64,000 bases of DNA from Streptomyces armeniacus (GCF_003355155.1 NZ_CP031320.1:7779383-7843382), one strand, 5' to 3'; shown: positions 45,147-56,639, counted from the stretch's first letter. Made by a program: numbers and translations. Notes: generated by a model from the letters alone, not told the origin.

Positions 45147-48100
45147 GGCTGATTTCGGCGTAGAGGGTGTCGCCGTGCTGCCAGGCGGTGTGCAGGCCCT
45201 GGAAGGCAGGGCCGTAGTGGTAGCCCTGGTCGGCGAGCCGTTCGTACAGACCGTGGAGGGGGACGGGCGTCGCGCCGGGCGGCGGCCAGGCTGCGGGGGT
45301 GTGCGCCGGTTCGGCGGGGCCGTCCACACCGAGGAGGCCGTCGGCGTGGAGCGTCCAGGGGCCCGGGTCGGCGGAGTCCGGGCGGGAGTGGACGGTGATA
45401 CGGCGGCGCCCGGCGTCGTCGGCGTGCTCGACCTTCACCTGGACGGTTGCCGCACCCTGTTCGGGGAGGACGAGGGGTGCCTGGAGGGTGAGGTCTTCGA
45501 CTCCGGCGCAGCCGGTTCGCTCGGCGGCGTGCAGCGCGAGCTCGACGAAGGCGGCGCCGGGAAGGATGACGGTGTCGAGTACGGCGTGGTCGGCCAGCCA
45601 AGGGTGGCTTTCCAGTGACAGCCGTCCGGTGAAGAGGTGGCCGCCGTCGGGGAGTTCGGCGGTGGCGCCGAGGAGGGGGTGCCCGGCATCGTCGAGGCCT
45701 GCGGCCGAGACGTTGGAGATCTCCGGGGCGGCGAGCCAGTACGGCTGGTGCTGGAAGGGGTAGGTGGGCAGCTCGGCGCGCTGGGCGGGGCGGCTGCCGA
45801 AGACCGCGTCCCAGTCCGGTGTGGTGCCGTTGCCCTGGGCCCAGGTGTGGGTGAGGGACAACAGGAAGCGGTGGAAGGTGCCTTCATCGCGGCGGAGGGT
45901 GCCGGTGATCGTCGCCTGCGTGTCCAGTTCTTCGAGCGCGTCTTGGATGGCGGTGGTGAGGACTGGGTGTGGGCTGGTTTCGATGAAGACCTGGTGGCCG
46001 TCGGTGTTGAGGGTGGTGAGGGTGTCGTGGAAGCGGACGGTGCTGCGGAGGTTGGTGTACCAGTAGTCGGCGTTCAACCGGTCGGTCTGGTGAAGGGCTC
46101 CGGTGACGGTGGAGTAGAAGGGCACCGTGCTGGTGGTGGGGGTGAGGTCGGCGAGTTCGGTGAGGATGTGTTCGCGGATGGGTTCGACGTGGGGGGAGTG
46201 GGAGGCGTAGTCGACGGGGATGGTGCGGGCGCGTATGCCGTTGTTCTGGCAGGTGGTGACGTAGTCGGTGACGGCTTGGGTTTCTCCGGCGATGACCGTC
46301 GAACTCGGGCCGTTGTGGGCGGCGATGGTGATTCGCTCGCCCCAGCCCGTGAGGTCAACGTCCGTTGCGGGCAGCGGGATGGAGGCCATGGTTCCCGTAC
46401 CGGCCAGGGCGACGAGTGCGCGGGAGCGCAACGCGACTGTCTTTGCGGCGTCGTTGAGGGTGAGGGCTCCGGCGATGTGGGCTGCGGCGATTTCCCCCTG
46501 CGAGTGGCCGATGACCGCGTCCGGCTGGACGCCGTGGTGCTGCCAGAGGCGCGCCAGGGAGACCATCACCGCGAACAGGACCGGCTGGATGACCTCGACC
46601 CGTTCCAGCGTCTCCGCGTGCTCCTCCGGACGGGTCAGCACCTCGATCAGCGACCAGTCGGTGTGCGGGGCGAGGGCGTCGGCGCAGGCGTGCAGGTGCT
46701 GGGCGAATACCGGTGAGGAGTGCAGGAGTTCGCGTGCCATGCCTGGCCATTGCGAGCCCTGGCCGGGGAACACGAACACCGTCTTGCCCGCGTCGCTGGC
46801 CGCGAACGACGTGACCAGGTTCGCGTCCGCCTGGTCGTGGGCCAGGGCGTGCAGGCCGGTGAGGAACGTCTCGCGGTCCTGGCCGACGACCGCGGCCCGG
46901 TGCTCGAAGTGGGCGCGGCCGGTGGCCAGGGTGTGACCCACCCCGAGCAGGTCCAGCCCCGGGTGCGCGGTCAGGTGTCCGTGCAGACGCGCGGCCTGGT
47001 CCCGTAGCGCCTGCTCCGTCTTTCCCGACAGCACCCACGGCACGGGGGAGTCCACCGGCTCAACCGGTGGCTCCACAGCCTCCGTTGAGGAGGCGGCCTC
47101 CAGGATCACGTGCGCGTTCGTGCCGCTGACGCCGAACGAGGACACCGCCGCCCGGCGGGGGCGGTCCGTTTCGGGCCACTGCACCGGTTCGGTGAGCAGG
47201 GACACCGCGCCCGCGTCCCAGTCGACATGGGGCGTCGGTTCGTCCACGTGCAGGGTCTTGGGCAGCTGGCCGTGCCGCATGGCCTCGACCATCTTGATGA
47301 TGCCCGCGACGCCTGCCGCGGCCTGTGTGTGCCCGATGTTGGACTTCAGGGAGCCGAGCCACAGCGGCCGGTCCGCCGCCCGTTCCTGCCCGTACGTCGC
47401 GAGGAGCGCCTGGGCCTCGATCGGGTCACCCAGCGTCGTACCGGTGCCGTGCGCCTCCACGGCGTCGATGTCGCGCGCCGTGAGCCGCGCGTTGGCGAGC
47501 GCCTGCTGGATGACGCGCTGCTGAGAGGGGCCGTTGGGGGCGGTGAGGCCGTTCGAGGCGCCGTCCTGGTTGACGGCGGAGCCGCGTACGACCGCCAGCA
47601 CCGGATGCCCGCGACGCCGCGCGTCCGAGAGCCGCTCCACGAGCAGCATCCCGACGCCCTCGGAGAAGGCCGTGCCGTCGGCCGCACCCGCGAACGGCTT
47701 GCAGCGCCCGTCCGCCGCCAGCCCGCGCTGCCTGCTGAACTCGATGAACGTCGCCGGCGTCGCCATCACCGTCACGCCCCCGGCCAGCGCCATGTCGCAC
47801 TCGCCGCCGCGCAGCGCCTGCGCGGCCAGGTGCAGCGCCACCAGCGACGACGAGCACGCAGTGTCGATCGTGACGGCGGGCCCCTGGAGGCCGTACGTGT
47901 ACGCGACCCGGCCCGAAGCCACGCTCCCGTGGCTGCCGTTACGCAGATACCCCTCCAGCTCCTCGGGTGCCTGCTGCAGGCGGCCGCCGTAGTCGCCGTA
48001 CATGACGCCCGTGAAGACGCCGGTGTTGGTGCCGCGCAGGGTGTCGGGGTGGATGCCCGCGTGCTCGAACGCCTCCCACGTCGCCTCCAGCAGCAGGCGC

Positions 48101-51100
48101 TGCTGCGGGTCGGTGGCGAGGGCCTCGCGGGGGCTGATGCCGAAGAAGTCGGCGTCGAAGTGGTCCGCGTCGTGGAGGAAGCCGCCGTGCCGTGCGTAGC
48201 TGGTGCCGGGGTGGGTCGGGTCGGGGTGGTAGAGCCCGTCCAGGTTCCAGCCGCGGTTGGCGGGGAACGGGCCGATGGCGTCCCGTTCCTCAGCGAGCAG
48301 CTGCCACAGGTCGTGGGGTGTGGTGATGCCGCCCGGGTAGCGGCAGGCCATGCCGACGATGGCCAGCGGCTCGTCGGCCGCGGCGGCCGACGCCGTACGG
48401 ACCGCCGGAGTCGCGGTGCCGGCCGTCTGCGCGTGCAGGTGCTCGGCCAGGGCCGCGGGGGTGGGGTGGTCGAAGATGAGAGTCGAGGGCAGCCGCAGAC
48501 CGGTGGCCGCGTTGAGCCGGTTGCGCAGCTCCACGGCGGTGAGGGAGTCGAAGCCCAGGTCCTTGAACGCGCGCTGCGTGTCGACCGTGGAGGCGTCGCC
48601 GTGCCCCAGCACCGCGGCCACCTGCGCGTGCACCAACTCCAGCAGCAACGCCCGCTGTTCGCCCTCCGGCAGCCCCGCCAGCCGGTCCGTCCACGTTCCG
48701 CCGCCCGCCGTACCGGCCTGCGTGACGCGGCGCGGGGGCGTACGGACGAGCTTGCGGAGCATGGCCGGTACGGCGCCGCCCTCACTCCGGGCGCGCAGCG
48801 CGGCCGTGTCGATCCGCGCCGGTACGAGGACGGACTTGCCGTCGAGCCCGAGTGCGGAGTCGAGCAGGGCGAGGCCCTGTCCGCTGCTCAGCGGCACGAC
48901 ACCCGTACGCGCCATGCGCGCCCGGTCGGCGTCGGCCATGCCGCTCGTCATCGCGCTGGCCTGCTCCCACAGGCCCCACGCGAGTGAGGTGGCGGCCCGG
49001 CCCCGTGCGTGGCGGTGGTGGGCGAGGGCGTCGAGGAAGGTGTTCGCGGCGGCGTAGTTGGCCTGGCCCGCGCTGCCGACGGTGCCGGTGACGGAGGAGA
49101 ACAGGACGAACGCCGACAGGTCGAGATCCCGCGTCAGCTCGTGCAGGTGCCAGGCCGCGTCGGCCTTGGGGCGGAGAACGGCGTGGAGGCGTTCGGGAGT
49201 GAGGTTGGTGAGGGTCGCGTCGTCCAGGACCCCGGCGGTGTGGAACACGGCCGTCAGCGGATGCTCGCCCGGGACGGCGGCGAGCAGGTCCGCGAGGGCG
49301 TCGTGGTCGGCGGCGTCGCAGGCGGTGATGGTGACGCGCGCGCCCGACTCCTCCAGCTCGGTGCGGAGTTCCTGAGCGCCGGGGGCGTCCGGGCCGCTGC
49401 GGCTGGTGAGCAGCAGGCGCCGTACGCCGTGCTGCCGTACGAGGTGCCGGGCCAGCAGCGAGCCGAGCGTGCCGGTGCCCCCGGTGACCAGTACGGTGCC
49501 GTCCGGGTCCAGGCCCGTGGCCTCGCCGCCCGCGTCGGCCGTGCGCGCCAGGCGGGGCACGTACGAGGCGCCCTCCCGTACGGCGAGCTGCGTCTCCCCG
49601 GCATCGACGGCCGCGGACACGGCGGCGGGCATGGTGTCCCAGGAGGCGTCGGCGTCGTCGAGGTCGACGAGCAGCAGCCGGTCCGGGTGCTCGTTCTGCG
49701 CGCTGCGGACCAGGCCCCACACGGCGGCCGCCACCAGGCCCCGTATGTCCTCGTCCGCCGTCACGGCCACGGCCCCCTCCGTGAGCAGGGCGAGGCGCGA
49801 ACCGGCGAACTCCTCGTGCGTCAACCACTCCTGCACCAGATCGAGCGCGTACGAGGTGACCTCGTGCACCGCAGCGGCGACATCCCCGCCGCCGTCCACG
49901 GCGGGCAGCGGAGCGCACACGAAACGGGGCACCGGGCGGCCGGCCGCGATCTCGGCCGCGAGCGTCACCAGGTTGGGGCGTGCCTCCCCGTCTGCCTCTC
50001 CGTCTGCCCCTGTGGCGGGGCGTGCGGGCAGGTCCGCTCCGAGTACGGCCCACGGCTGCTCGCCGCCCGCCTCCTCCGTACGGCCCTCCGCAGCCGCGAT
50101 GGCGAACGACAGCCACTCGACCTCGTACAGCGCGTCCCGCCGCGTGCCCGTACCGGCCGCCGCGCTCAACTGCCGGGCGCTGATCGGCCGCGTGGCGAGC
50201 GAACGTACGGTCAGCACCGGCCGGTTCGCGCCGTCCGTCAGCGTCATCACGACGCTCTCCGGACCCGTACGCGACCACTGCACGCGCGCCGTTGTCATGC
50301 CCGTCCCGTGCAGCGTCACGTCCGTCCACGAGAAGGGCAGCCGGATACGGCCCTCTCCGTCCGCGCCGAGCAGCGCGCCGTCCGCGCCGTCGGCACCGGC
50401 CGGGTCCGCGCACGCGAGGGAGTGCAGCGCCGCGTCGAGGAGGGCGGGGTGGACCGCGAAGTGGGCGGCGTCTCCCGACTCGGCGTCGGTGAGGGCCACA
50501 TCGGCGTAGAGGGTGTCGCCGTGCTGCCAGGCGGTGTGGAGGCCCTGGAAGGCGGGGCCGTAGTGGTAGCCCTGGTCGGCGAGCCGGCCGTACAGGTCGT
50601 GGAGGGGGAGGGGCGCGGCGCCGGGCGGCGGCCAGGCCGAGCCGGCGTACGCGGGTTGTGCCGGGGCGTCCTCGGTGCTGAGGAGGCCGCCGGCGTGGAG
50701 CGTCCAGGGAGCCGGGTCGGCGGAGTCCGGGCGGGAGTGGACGGTGATACGGCGGCGCCCGGCGTCGTCGGCGTGCTCGACCTTCACCTGGACGGTCGCG
50801 GCGCCCTGTTCGGGCAGGACGAGGGGTGCCTGGAGGGTGAGGTCTTCGACTCCGGCACAGCCGGTGCGCTCGGCGGCGAACAGCGCGAAGTCCACGAAGG
50901 CGGTGCCGGGCAGCAGAACGGTCCCGTTCACGGCGTGGTCGGCCAGCCACGGCTGCGTACGCAGCGACAGCTTGCCCGTCAGCACCAGCCCGCCGTCCTC
51001 GGCCAACTCCACCGCCGCACCGAGCAACGGGTGCCCGGCGGCGGTGAGCCCGGCGCCCGCGACGTTGGCCGTGCCGGGGGTGGAGTCGAGCCAGTAGCGG

Positions 51101-51156
51101 TCGCGTTGGAAGGGGTAGGTGGGGAGTTCGACGGGGGTGGTGTCGGGGGGTCGCAC
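45067..51156 (-). CDS. Type I modular polyketide synthase, internal part (DH-KR-ACP-KS-AT-DH)
   Basis: An open frame of 2,029 residues, broken at both ends. It starts after a missing KS-AT ([17 protein letters not shown] is the AT-DH linker). DH1: active His in [15 protein letters not shown] and Asp in [31 protein letters not shown] motif (B-type, D-hydroxyl), [75 protein letters not shown] and YASHS, which predicts methylmalonyl-CoA. DH2 starts normally (its motif is [10 protein letters not shown], Asp for Gly) and stops at HPALLDA, where adapter sequence begins; the final WVFSFQ is artificial. No ER is present. The product is part of a reduced macrolide- or polyene-like chain. Confidence 0.93.
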   Translation of the reverse strand: MRPPDTTPVELPTYPFQRDRYWLDSTPGTANVAGAGLTAAGHPLLGAAVELAEDGGLVLTGKLSLRTQPWLADHAVNGTVLLPGTAFVDFALFAAERTGCAGVEDLTLQAPLVLPEQGAATVQVKVEHADDAGRRRITVHSRPDSADPAPWTLHAGGLLSTEDAPAQPAYAGSAWPPPGAAPLPLHDLYGRLADQGYHYGPAFQGLHTAWQHGDTLYADVALTDAESGDAAHFAVHPALLDAALHSLACADPAGADGADGALLGADGEGRIRLPFSWTDVTLHGTGMTTARVQWSRTGPESVVMTLTDGANRPVLTVRSLATRPISARQLSAAAGTGTRRDALYEVEWLSFAIAAAEGRTEEAGGEQPWAVLGADLPARPATGADGEADGEARPNLVTLAAEIAAGRPVPRFVCAPLPAVDGGGDVAAAVHEVTSYALDLVQEWLTHEEFAGSRLALLTEGAVAVTADEDIRGLVAAAVWGLVRSAQNEHPDRLLLVDLDDADASWDTMPAAVSAAVDAGETQLAVREGASYVPRLARTADAGGEATGLDPDGTVLVTGGTGTLGSLLARHLVRQHGVRRLLLTSRSGPDAPGAQELRTELEESGARVTITACDAADHDALADLLAAVPGEHPLTAVFHTAGVLDDATLTNLTPERLHAVLRPKADAAWHLHELTRDLDLSAFVLFSSVTGTVGSAGQANYAAANTFLDALAHHRHARGRAATSLAWGLWEQASAMTSGMADADRARMARTGVVPLSSGQGLALLDSALGLDGKSVLVPARIDTAALRARSEGGAVPAMLRKLVRTPPRRVTQAGTAGGGTWTDRLAGLPEGEQRALLLELVHAQVAAVLGHGDASTVDTQRAFKDLGFDSLTAVELRNRLNAATGLRLPSTLIFDHPTPAALAEHLHAQTAGTATPAVRTASAAAADEPLAIVGMACRYPGGITTPHDLWQLLAEERDAIGPFPANRGWNLDGLYHPDPTHPGTSYARHGGFLHDADHFDADFFGISPREALATDPQQRLLLEATWEAFEHAGIHPDTLRGTNTGVFTGVMYGDYGGRLQQAPEELEGYLRNGSHGSVASGRVAYTYGLQGPAVTIDTACSSSLVALHLAAQALRGGECDMALAGGVTVMATPATFIEFSRQRGLAADGRCKPFAGAADGTAFSEGVGMLLVERLSDARRRGHPVLAVVRGSAVNQDGASNGLTAPNGPSQQRVIQQALANARLTARDIDAVEAHGTGTTLGDPIEAQALLATYGQERAADRPLWLGSLKSNIGHTQAAAGVAGIIKMVEAMRHGQLPKTLHVDEPTPHVDWDAGAVSLLTEPVQWPETDRPRRAAVSSFGVSGTNAHVILEAASSTEAVEPPVEPVDSPVPWVLSGKTEQALRDQAARLHGHLTAHPGLDLLGVGHTLATGRAHFEHRAAVVGQDRETFLTGLHALAHDQADANLVTSFAASDAGKTVFVFPGQGSQWPGMARELLHSSPVFAQHLHACADALAPHTDWSLIEVLTRPEEHAETLERVEVIQPVLFAVMVSLARLWQHHGVQPDAVIGHSQGEIAAAHIAGALTLNDAAKTVALRSRALVALAGTGTMASIPLPATDVDLTGWGERITIAAHNGPSSTVIAGETQAVTDYVTTCQNNGIRARTIPVDYASHSPHVEPIREHILTELADLTPTTSTVPFYSTVTGALHQTDRLNADYWYTNLRSTVRFHDTLTTLNTDGHQVFIETSPHPVLTTAIQDALEELDTQATITGTLRRDEGTFHRFLLSLTHTWAQGNGTTPDWDAVFGSRPAQRAELPTYPFQHQPYWLAAPEISNVSAAGLDDAGHPLLGATAELPDGGHLFTGRLSLESHPWLADHAVLDTVILPGAAFVELALHAAERTGCAGVEDLTLQAPLVLPEQGAATVQVKVEHADDAGRRRITVHSRPDSADPGPWTLHADGLLGVDGPAEPAHTPAAWPPPGATPVPLHGLYERLADQGYHYGPAFQGLHTAWQHGDTLYAEISLTNDTNPTHYTLHPALLDARWVFSFQ
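45164..45540 (-). repeat. PKS DH-domain repeat, copy 1
   Basis: DNA of the second DH domain is nearly identical over about 370 bases to that of the first DH domain at 50507-50885. Both encode [20 protein letters not shown] and DSADPxPWTLHAxGLL, and stretches of more than 80 bases are identical. Such intragenic repeats result from module duplication or gene conversion and readily break short-read assemblies, which explains why this contig ends inside DH2. Confidence 0.85.
50507..50885 (-). repeat. PKS DH-domain repeat, copy 2
   Basis: Partner of the repeat at 45164-45540, in the same orientation, inside the first DH domain of the same frame. Confidence 0.85.
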
Positions 51157-51196
51157 AGCCCCTCGGCGAGGCCGGCGGCGGGTGGGGTGTGGCGGG

Positions 51197-52618
51197 TCAG
51201 GGGGCCGCGTCGGCGGCGCCGCAGTCGCGTGCGCCGACGTGCAGCGCCAGCGCCGTATGGGGCGGAAGGGCCGCGGTGAACTGGCCGGAACCGTTCACCG
51301 TCACCGAGCTGCCGCTCTGCACATCGCAGTAGGCGCCGCCCGGCAGTGACGTCTGGAAGGTCCGGTTCAGCGGGCCGGACTCGTGGTTGACGGCCACGTA
51401 GCCCTTGTCGCCGCGCCCGAAGGCGATGGCGTCGTTCCCGTTGTCCCACCAGTCGGTGACGGACCGGCCGCGCGTCGCGTTGCGGAACGCCACCATCGAC
51501 TCGATCTCGGGCCACGCGTGCTGGCACTTCCAGCCGTCCTGCCAGCAGGCCCGTACGGCACCGTCGTTCGGAGGCCCGGCGTCCTGACTGGCGAACTCGT
51601 AACCGGAATGCACGTCCGGAGCGCCGTACGGCCACGCGAGCATGAAGACGTTCGCGAGGGTGTAGTCGGCGCCGTCCTTGTAGCTGAGGGTGGAGCCGTT
51701 GCGCTCGGTGTCGTGGTTGTCGACGAACACGCCGGAGCTGCCGCTCGGCATATAGCCCCAGCCCTCGCCGTAGTCGGCGAGGTACGCGAGCTTCTCGTCC
51801 TTGAAGACGCGCCTCAGGTCGCGGCCGTAGCGGAACTCCTGTACGTCGCCCACGCCGAGGTACTCGTCCGGCGACACCGCCTCGCCCTCACCCCGTATGA
51901 CCTCCTGCTTCAGATACGCGTCCGGATTGCTCAGCCGCGACTTGATCTCGGCCAGGTCCGCGGCCGGAATGTGCTTGGCGCCGTCCACGCGGAAGCCGTC
52001 GACGCCGAGCGACAGCAGGTCGTCGAGGTAGGCGGCGATCCGGCCGCGCACGTACTCCTCGCCCGTGTCCAGGTCGGCCAGGCCGAGCAGTTCGCAGTGC
52101 TGGACGTGGTAACGGTCCTGGTAGTTGGTGATGTCGGCCTGGCAGTCGTCCATGTCGAACACCGAGTACGTGCCGGGGTAGTCGTAGTGCGTGTACGGCG
52201 AACCGCCGGTGCCGGTGCCGGAACCGGCGGTCATGTGGTTGATCACCGCGTCCACGGTGACCTTCACGCCGGCGCCGTGGCAGGCGCTCACCATGTCCCG
52301 GAACTGCCCCCGGTCGCCGAGGCGTCCGGCGATCTCGTAGCTGACGGGCTGGTACGAGGTCCACCACTGGCTGCCCTGGATGTGCTCCTGGGGCGGCGAC
52401 ACCTGCACATACCCGTAGCCCGCCGGACCGAGCCGCTCCCGGCACTCGCGGGCGACGGCGTCGAAGTCCCACTCGAAGAGGACGGCGGTGACGTCCTTGT
52501 CTCCGGGCGGAGCCGCCTGGGCCTGCGTCGGTACGGCTGTGAGGGTCGCCGCGACGCCCGCGAGGGACGCCAGGGCCGCGAGGAGAGCGGTGAGGGATCT
52601 TCGCGACGTTCGGGACAC
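51197..52618 (-). CDS. Secreted alpha-amylase (GH13)
   Basis: An exported starch hydrolase of 473 residues. The signal peptide is [18 protein letters not shown]...AQA. The GH13 regions are in order: [16 protein letters not shown] (nucleophile Asp), [10 protein letters not shown] (acid Glu) and [10 protein letters not shown]. The C-terminal beta domain ends [11 protein letters not shown]. There is no starch-binding CBM20, which many Streptomyces amylases carry. The GTG at 52618 has GGAGG four bases upstream; the longer in-frame start at 52702 would spoil the signal peptide. A CTTGCAGAAACTTG motif upstream may be the maltose-regulator site. It ends 40 bases from the broken PKS frame, almost certainly by assembly. 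Confidence 0.94.
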   Translation of the reverse strand: MSRTSRRSLTALLAALASLAGVAATLTAVPTQAQAAPPGDKDVTAVLFEWDFDAVARECRERLGPAGYGYVQVSPPQEHIQGSQWWTSYQPVSYEIAGRLGDRGQFRDMVSACHGAGVKVTVDAVINHMTAGSGTGTGGSPYTHYDYPGTYSVFDMDDCQADITNYQDRYHVQHCELLGLADLDTGEEYVRGRIAAYLDDLLSLGVDGFRVDGAKHIPAADLAEIKSRLSNPDAYLKQEVIRGEGEAVSPDEYLGVGDVQEFRYGRDLRRVFKDEKLAYLADYGEGWGYMPSGSSGVFVDNHDTERNGSTLSYKDGADYTLANVFMLAWPYGAPDVHSGYEFASQDAGPPNDGAVRACWQDGWKCQHAWPEIESMVAFRNATRGRSVTDWWDNGNDAIAFGRGDKGYVAVNHESGPLNRTFQTSLPGGAYCDVQSGSSVTVNGSGQFTAALPPHTALALHVGARDCGAADAAP

Positions 52619-53120
52619 GATGCCTCCAGGGAACAAGCGGAATGTGCCTGACCTCGGGGGACCACGCGCCGCTCCCGTAAGGCGAGTTGGGCCGGTTCGC
52701 ACCGGTTGAGCCGGTCCGGCCGGCCGGGCGCGTGAGGCCCCGTACGAGGACCCCCGACCGGCCGGACCGGGACGCTGGAGAACGTAACAGCTTGCAGAAA
52801 CTTGTGGAAGAGATTACGCACAGGTTTCCACCACCGCGGCACCCAATCGAGCCCGTCCGGCGATTGAGGACGGCCCCGGCCACGGCGCGCCCGAGGGACA
52901 CCACGCGGGTATCGGATCACCAACCGCCCGGTGGCCAACCGGCAGCCAGGCCCGCCCGTACGCCGCGGACCGGCGAACGCGCGGCGGCCCACGGCCGGAT
53001 GAGCCCGGTTGCCCACCCGGCCACGGGCCGGTGCCACTTCGGTCACTTCACAGACGGCGGCTCAACCGCCGCACGCCCGCGGCACACCGCACGCCGCCGT
53101 ACATACGACCGCGGCCGCCC
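52619..53120. other. Intergenic region upstream of the amylase gene
   Basis: About 500 bases between the amylase start and the stop of the GH43-like gene, both on the minus strand. It holds one copy of the dispersed element (CCCGTCCGGCGATTGAGGAC at about 52853), an A+T-rich promoter-like patch at 52785-52830, and nothing else I can name. Plus-strand open frames here are unsupported. Confidence 0.55.
52791..52810. promoter_or_regulatory. Candidate MalR/Reg1-type site upstream of the amylase gene
   Basis: CTTGCAGAAACTTGTGGAAG contains CTTGCAG and a second CTTG one helical turn on. Repeats built on CTTGCAG are the known sites of the Streptomyces maltose/amylase repressor. The position, about 170 bases before the start codon, is plausible. 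Confidence 0.4.
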
Positions 53121-55328
53121 TCAACTCGCCGCCGCACAAGCCGTACCGCCCACCTCCCGTTCCGCGAAGCCGCGCCAGTCCGACCAGCCGCCGCTCGGCG
53201 CCGTCTGCGTGCGCTGCGAGACGCCCGTGCCCTCCGGGCGCAGGGCGAGGACGGTGAGCCGGCCGTCGGCCTCGTTGACGGTCGTCGGGGTGCACTGCGC
53301 GGGGCCGCCGAAGACCGCCCAGTCGCTCCAGCCGCCCGACGGCTCGGTCTGCCAGCGGTGCGACAGGTAGTCGTTGCCGGGGCCGACCGCGAACACCTCC
53401 AGGCGCCCGTCGGCGTTACGGGCCACGGACGGTGAGCCGCCCGCCCACGTACCGAAGTCCTGCCAGTCGCCCCAGGCACCCCCGGGCGCGGTCTGGCCTC
53501 GGCGGCTGATCTTGTCGCCGTACGGGTTCAGCAGGAAGACCTCCAGCCGGCCGTCCGCGTTCGCGGCCACCACGGGCCGCCCGCTGGCCGCCCCGCCGAA
53601 CTTCTCCCACGGCCCCCAGCCGCCGCCCGGTGCGCTCTGGCCCCGGTGGGAGACGCGCGCGCCGCCCCGTTCGACGAAGAACACCTGCAACCTGCCGTCC
53701 GCGTCGGCGGCCACGGCCGGCGGACTGGCGGCCGGGCCGCCGAACTCCTCCTCCGTGCCCCAACTGCCGCCCGGACTCGTCTGCTTGCGGTGCGTCACCG
53801 CCGCGCCGCCGGGCGCGAGACCGAACATCTCGAGTCGGCCGTCGGGCCCCCGTACGACCGAGGGCGCCGCGCCCGCCCGGCCGCCGCCGAGCTCCTGCCA
53901 CGGCCCCCACTCGCCGCCCGGCGCGCTCTGACGGCGGTGGACGAGCGTGCCGTCGTCCTCGACGGCGAACAGCTCGAGTGCGCCGTCGGCGTTCTCCGCG
54001 ACGGTGGGCACGGTGGCCGGGCCCTCGCCGAAGTCCGTCCACTCGCCCCACTCGCCGTTCGGGGCGCTCTGCGCGCGGCGCAGCAGCCCGCTGCCGTCGG
54101 AGTCGAGCGCGAACGCCTCCAGGCGGCCGTCCGCGTTACGGGCCGCGGCCGGGTTCTGCGGGCCGTGCCACAGCGGCGGCGTCGAGCGCCAGTGCAGCGG
54201 CGCGAGGTGCAGGCCACGCTGGAACCAGCCGGTGTGCGTGGCCCACCAGCGGCCACCGTCCTCTACGAGCTCTGGCGCGTGCGCGGGGAAGTGGCCCGCG
54301 TAACCGGCCAGTTCGAAGCGGGTGGGGTCCTTGCTGCGGTAGACGTCGGTGCCCACGTACCCGTCGCCGCGCGGCCCGATGAACAGGTACCACCAGCCGT
54401 TCCGCTCCACCACGAACGGGGACTCGGTCACCGGCGCGGAGTTGTCCTTCGTCGTGAGGTCGGTGAAGGCGGTGTGCCGCTCACCCCAGTGCACCAGGTC
54501 CTTGCTGGTGCGATAGGCCACGGTGTGGTTGCCGCCGTCGGGCGTGGTGGTCGCCGTGTAGTACATGACCCAGTGGTCGTCGACGCGTACGACCATCGGG
54601 TCGCGGGCCACCCAGCCGTCCCGGAAGAGCGTGCCGGACGGCTCGCGGGTCCAGTTGTAGAGGTCCTTCGACGTCGCCAGGTTGATGGATGCGTCCCGGT
54701 CACCGCCGCCGCCCGAGTAGTACATGTAGTACGTACCGTCGTGCTCGATCACGTGCGGCGCCCACAGGTGGTCCTCGCCGTAGTCGGGGTCGACGGTGAG
54801 CACGCTGTCCCGCGTGGTCCACGGACCGTTCAGGTCGGGCGCGGTGGCGTGCGCGAAGCTGTCCTCACCGGCCGAGTCGGGGGCGGTGCCGGGCGCGGCC
54901 TGGTCGCCGGTGATGCCGAACATGTGCCAGGTGCCGTCGGGGCCCTTGATCACGGAGTGGTCGTTCAGATAGCGGGCGGGGTCCTCCCTCGAGGTGTCGT
55001 AGACCTGCTTGATCTTTCCGGCGCCGACCCACTCGCCCTGCTTCGAGGGGGACTTGGGCGGGCCGTTCCGACCCTTCTGTGGTCGCGAGGCATCGGCGGG
55101 CGCCGTACCGGTTCCGGTCCCGTCTGCCGCCCGGTTCGCGGCACCGCTCTCGGCTCCGTTTGCGCCGCCGTTCCCGGCCCGGGCGCCCGCGCCTGTCGCG
55201 GGTACGGCCGCGGCGACCATGGCCACGGCGACCAGGACGAGCCCGGCCGTCGTATACGGCCCGGGACCGCGGCGCCGCCACCGTCCGCCCCCTCTGCCGC
55301 TCCCCCGGTTCACGCGCTCAATTCTCAC
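53121..55328 (-). CDS. Secreted GH43-like hydrolase fused to a seven-blade PLL-type lectin propeller
   Basis: About 735 residues. A membrane or signal segment (TTAGLVLVAVAMVAAAVPAT) precedes an acidic linker, then a five-blade GH43/GH32-like propeller with the three expected acids: DHSVIKGPDGTWHMF, VARDPMVVRVDD and TESPFVVERNGWWYLF. From about residue 420 come seven tandem repeats of about 48 residues, each close to ADGRLEVFxxxxxGxxxHRxQ followed by WxxWxxFGG. This is the PLL/fucose-lectin seven-blade propeller. The enzyme probably releases terminal furanosides from a polymer to which the lectin binds. GTG at 55328 has GGAGG upstream. The terminal blade ends in a cysteine-containing tail. Confidence 0.85.
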   Translation of the reverse strand: MRIERVNRGSGRGGGRWRRRGPGPYTTAGLVLVAVAMVAAAVPATGAGARAGNGGANGAESGAANRAADGTGTGTAPADASRPQKGRNGPPKSPSKQGEWVGAGKIKQVYDTSREDPARYLNDHSVIKGPDGTWHMFGITGDQAAPGTAPDSAGEDSFAHATAPDLNGPWTTRDSVLTVDPDYGEDHLWAPHVIEHDGTYYMYYSGGGGDRDASINLATSKDLYNWTREPSGTLFRDGWVARDPMVVRVDDHWVMYYTATTTPDGGNHTVAYRTSKDLVHWGERHTAFTDLTTKDNSAPVTESPFVVERNGWWYLFIGPRGDGYVGTDVYRSKDPTRFELAGYAGHFPAHAPELVEDGGRWWATHTGWFQRGLHLAPLHWRSTPPLWHGPQNPAAARNADGRLEAFALDSDGSGLLRRAQSAPNGEWGEWTDFGEGPATVPTVAENADGALELFAVEDDGTLVHRRQSAPGGEWGPWQELGGGRAGAAPSVVRGPDGRLEMFGLAPGGAAVTHRKQTSPGGSWGTEEEFGGPAASPPAVAADADGRLQVFFVERGGARVSHRGQSAPGGGWGPWEKFGGAASGRPVVAANADGRLEVFLLNPYGDKISRRGQTAPGGAWGDWQDFGTWAGGSPSVARNADGRLEVFAVGPGNDYLSHRWQTEPSGGWSDWAVFGGPAQCTPTTVNEADGRLTVLALRPEGTGVSQRTQTAPSGGWSDWRGFAEREVGGTACAAAS

Positions 55329-55514
55329 GCTTTCCTCCAGTCCACCAGCCGGGGCCACCCGCTAAGAAATCGATTTCAGAGCAAGCTAGGCGCGGGCTAC
55401 CGAAGGGTCAAGAGGACGAACGTCCGTGGGATCGACGCCGGGTTGTTGCCGACCGTCCAACTGGTCGCCTGGTCGCCTGGTCGAGCGGCCGGTCGCCGGA
55501 CCGCCGGTCGCCCG

Positions 55515-56639
55515 TCAGCCGCAGAACGCCTCGTCCAGGAGCGCATCGACGGCATCGTCGGTGTCACCGCGGAAGTCGGGCGTGAGCGCGACCGTGACCT
55601 GGCGGCGCTGGTCCTCCGTGGTGAACGACCAGGACTGGTACGACAGGGCGTCGCCGTCGTTGCCGTACACCCGTATCCCGCACGAGGTGTCCCTCCAGGC
55701 CAGCCCCAGCCCGTACTTCTTGGTCTCGACCCCCGGTGTCTTCATCGCGTCGAGCAGACGGTCCGGCAGGAGGCGTCCGCCGAGCAGCGCGGCCACGAAC
55801 CGGTTGAGGTCCTTCGCCGTCGATATCATCTCGCCGCCCGCGCCGAACAGGGACGGGTTCATCTCCGTGTAGTCGACGAGTCGCGGCTTCCCGCCGTCCT
55901 TCTGTATCGGCACGTAGCCGTGCGGATGCGGTCCACGGATACCCGGGGACGTCCCCGGCAGGTAGGTGCCGCGCAGCCGCAACGGCTGGATGATCCGGCG
56001 CTCTATCTCCGTCCCGTACGAGCGGCCGGTCGCCTTCTCGATGACCTGGCCGAGCAGGAGGTAGCCGGTGTTGGAGTACGCGTAGGCCGACCCCGGGGGT
56101 TCGAACGTCGGCGGGTTGGCCACCGCGCGCTCCACCTGCTCGGTCGCCGTCCACGTCCGCCAACGGTCGTCCAGGAACTCGGGATTCGGCGGCATCGGCA
56201 GCGTCTTCTTGAAGTCGTACAGCCCGCTGGTGTGGTTGAGCAGATGCCGCAGGGTGATGCGGTCACCGTCGGGCACGGCCCCCGGCAGCCAGCTGTCGAC
56301 CGTGTCGTCCAGCCGTAGCCGGCCCTCGCCGGCGAGCTGCAGAACGACGGTGGCAACGAACGTCTTCGTCACACTGCCCACCCGGAACTGGCCGCGGGCC
56401 GGGACCGCCCGCTCCGTACCCAGCTCGGCGACCCCGCTGGAGCCCCGCCACACACCGTCCTCGTCACGCACCTCCATCAGCGCCCCCACCGCGCTGTCCG
56501 CAGTTATGCCGTCCAACTGCTCGTGCAATCCGCCGCGTTCCGCCTTCTTCTCCTCCGGCGCGGCAAAGGCCGCGGCCGACCCCGCGACCACGGCCAGCGC
56601 CGTCGTCGCGGTCAACAACACCCGGTACACCCGCTTCAC
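55515..56639 (-). CDS. Secreted serine hydrolase (class C beta-lactamase / D-Ala-D-Ala carboxypeptidase family)
   Basis: An exported protein of 374 residues. The signal peptide is YRVLLTATTALAVVAGSAAA. The catalytic SxxK is in FRVGSVTKTFVA, the YxN is YAYSNTGYLLLGQ, and the third element is GNDGDALSYQ in place of the KTG/HxG triad. This is family S12, including D,D-carboxypeptidases and esterases of the cell envelope. Two cysteines near the end may pair. GTG at 56639 has GGGAGGGGGA upstream. The regulated gene context is unknown. Confidence 0.9.
   Translation of the reverse strand: MKRVYRVLLTATTALAVVAGSAAAFAAPEEKKAERGGLHEQLDGITADSAVGALMEVRDEDGVWRGSSGVAELGTERAVPARGQFRVGSVTKTFVATVVLQLAGEGRLRLDDTVDSWLPGAVPDGDRITLRHLLNHTSGLYDFKKTLPMPPNPEFLDDRWRTWTATEQVERAVANPPTFEPPGSAYAYSNTGYLLLGQVIEKATGRSYGTEIERRIIQPLRLRGTYLPGTSPGIRGPHPHGYVPIQKDGGKPRLVDYTEMNPSLFGAGGEMISTAKDLNRFVAALLGGRLLPDRLLDAMKTPGVETKKYGLGLAWRDTSCGIRVYGNDGDALSYQSWSFTTEDQRRQVTVALTPDFRGDTDDAVDALLDEAFCG

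Noticed and set aside
44445..51156. ECF sigma factor as pathway regulator of the PKS
   Set aside because: Adapter sequence lies between them, so they come from different contigs.
49009..51279. Long plus-strand frame opposite the PKS
   Set aside because: It is a shadow of the PKS domains; no domain or start signal supports it.
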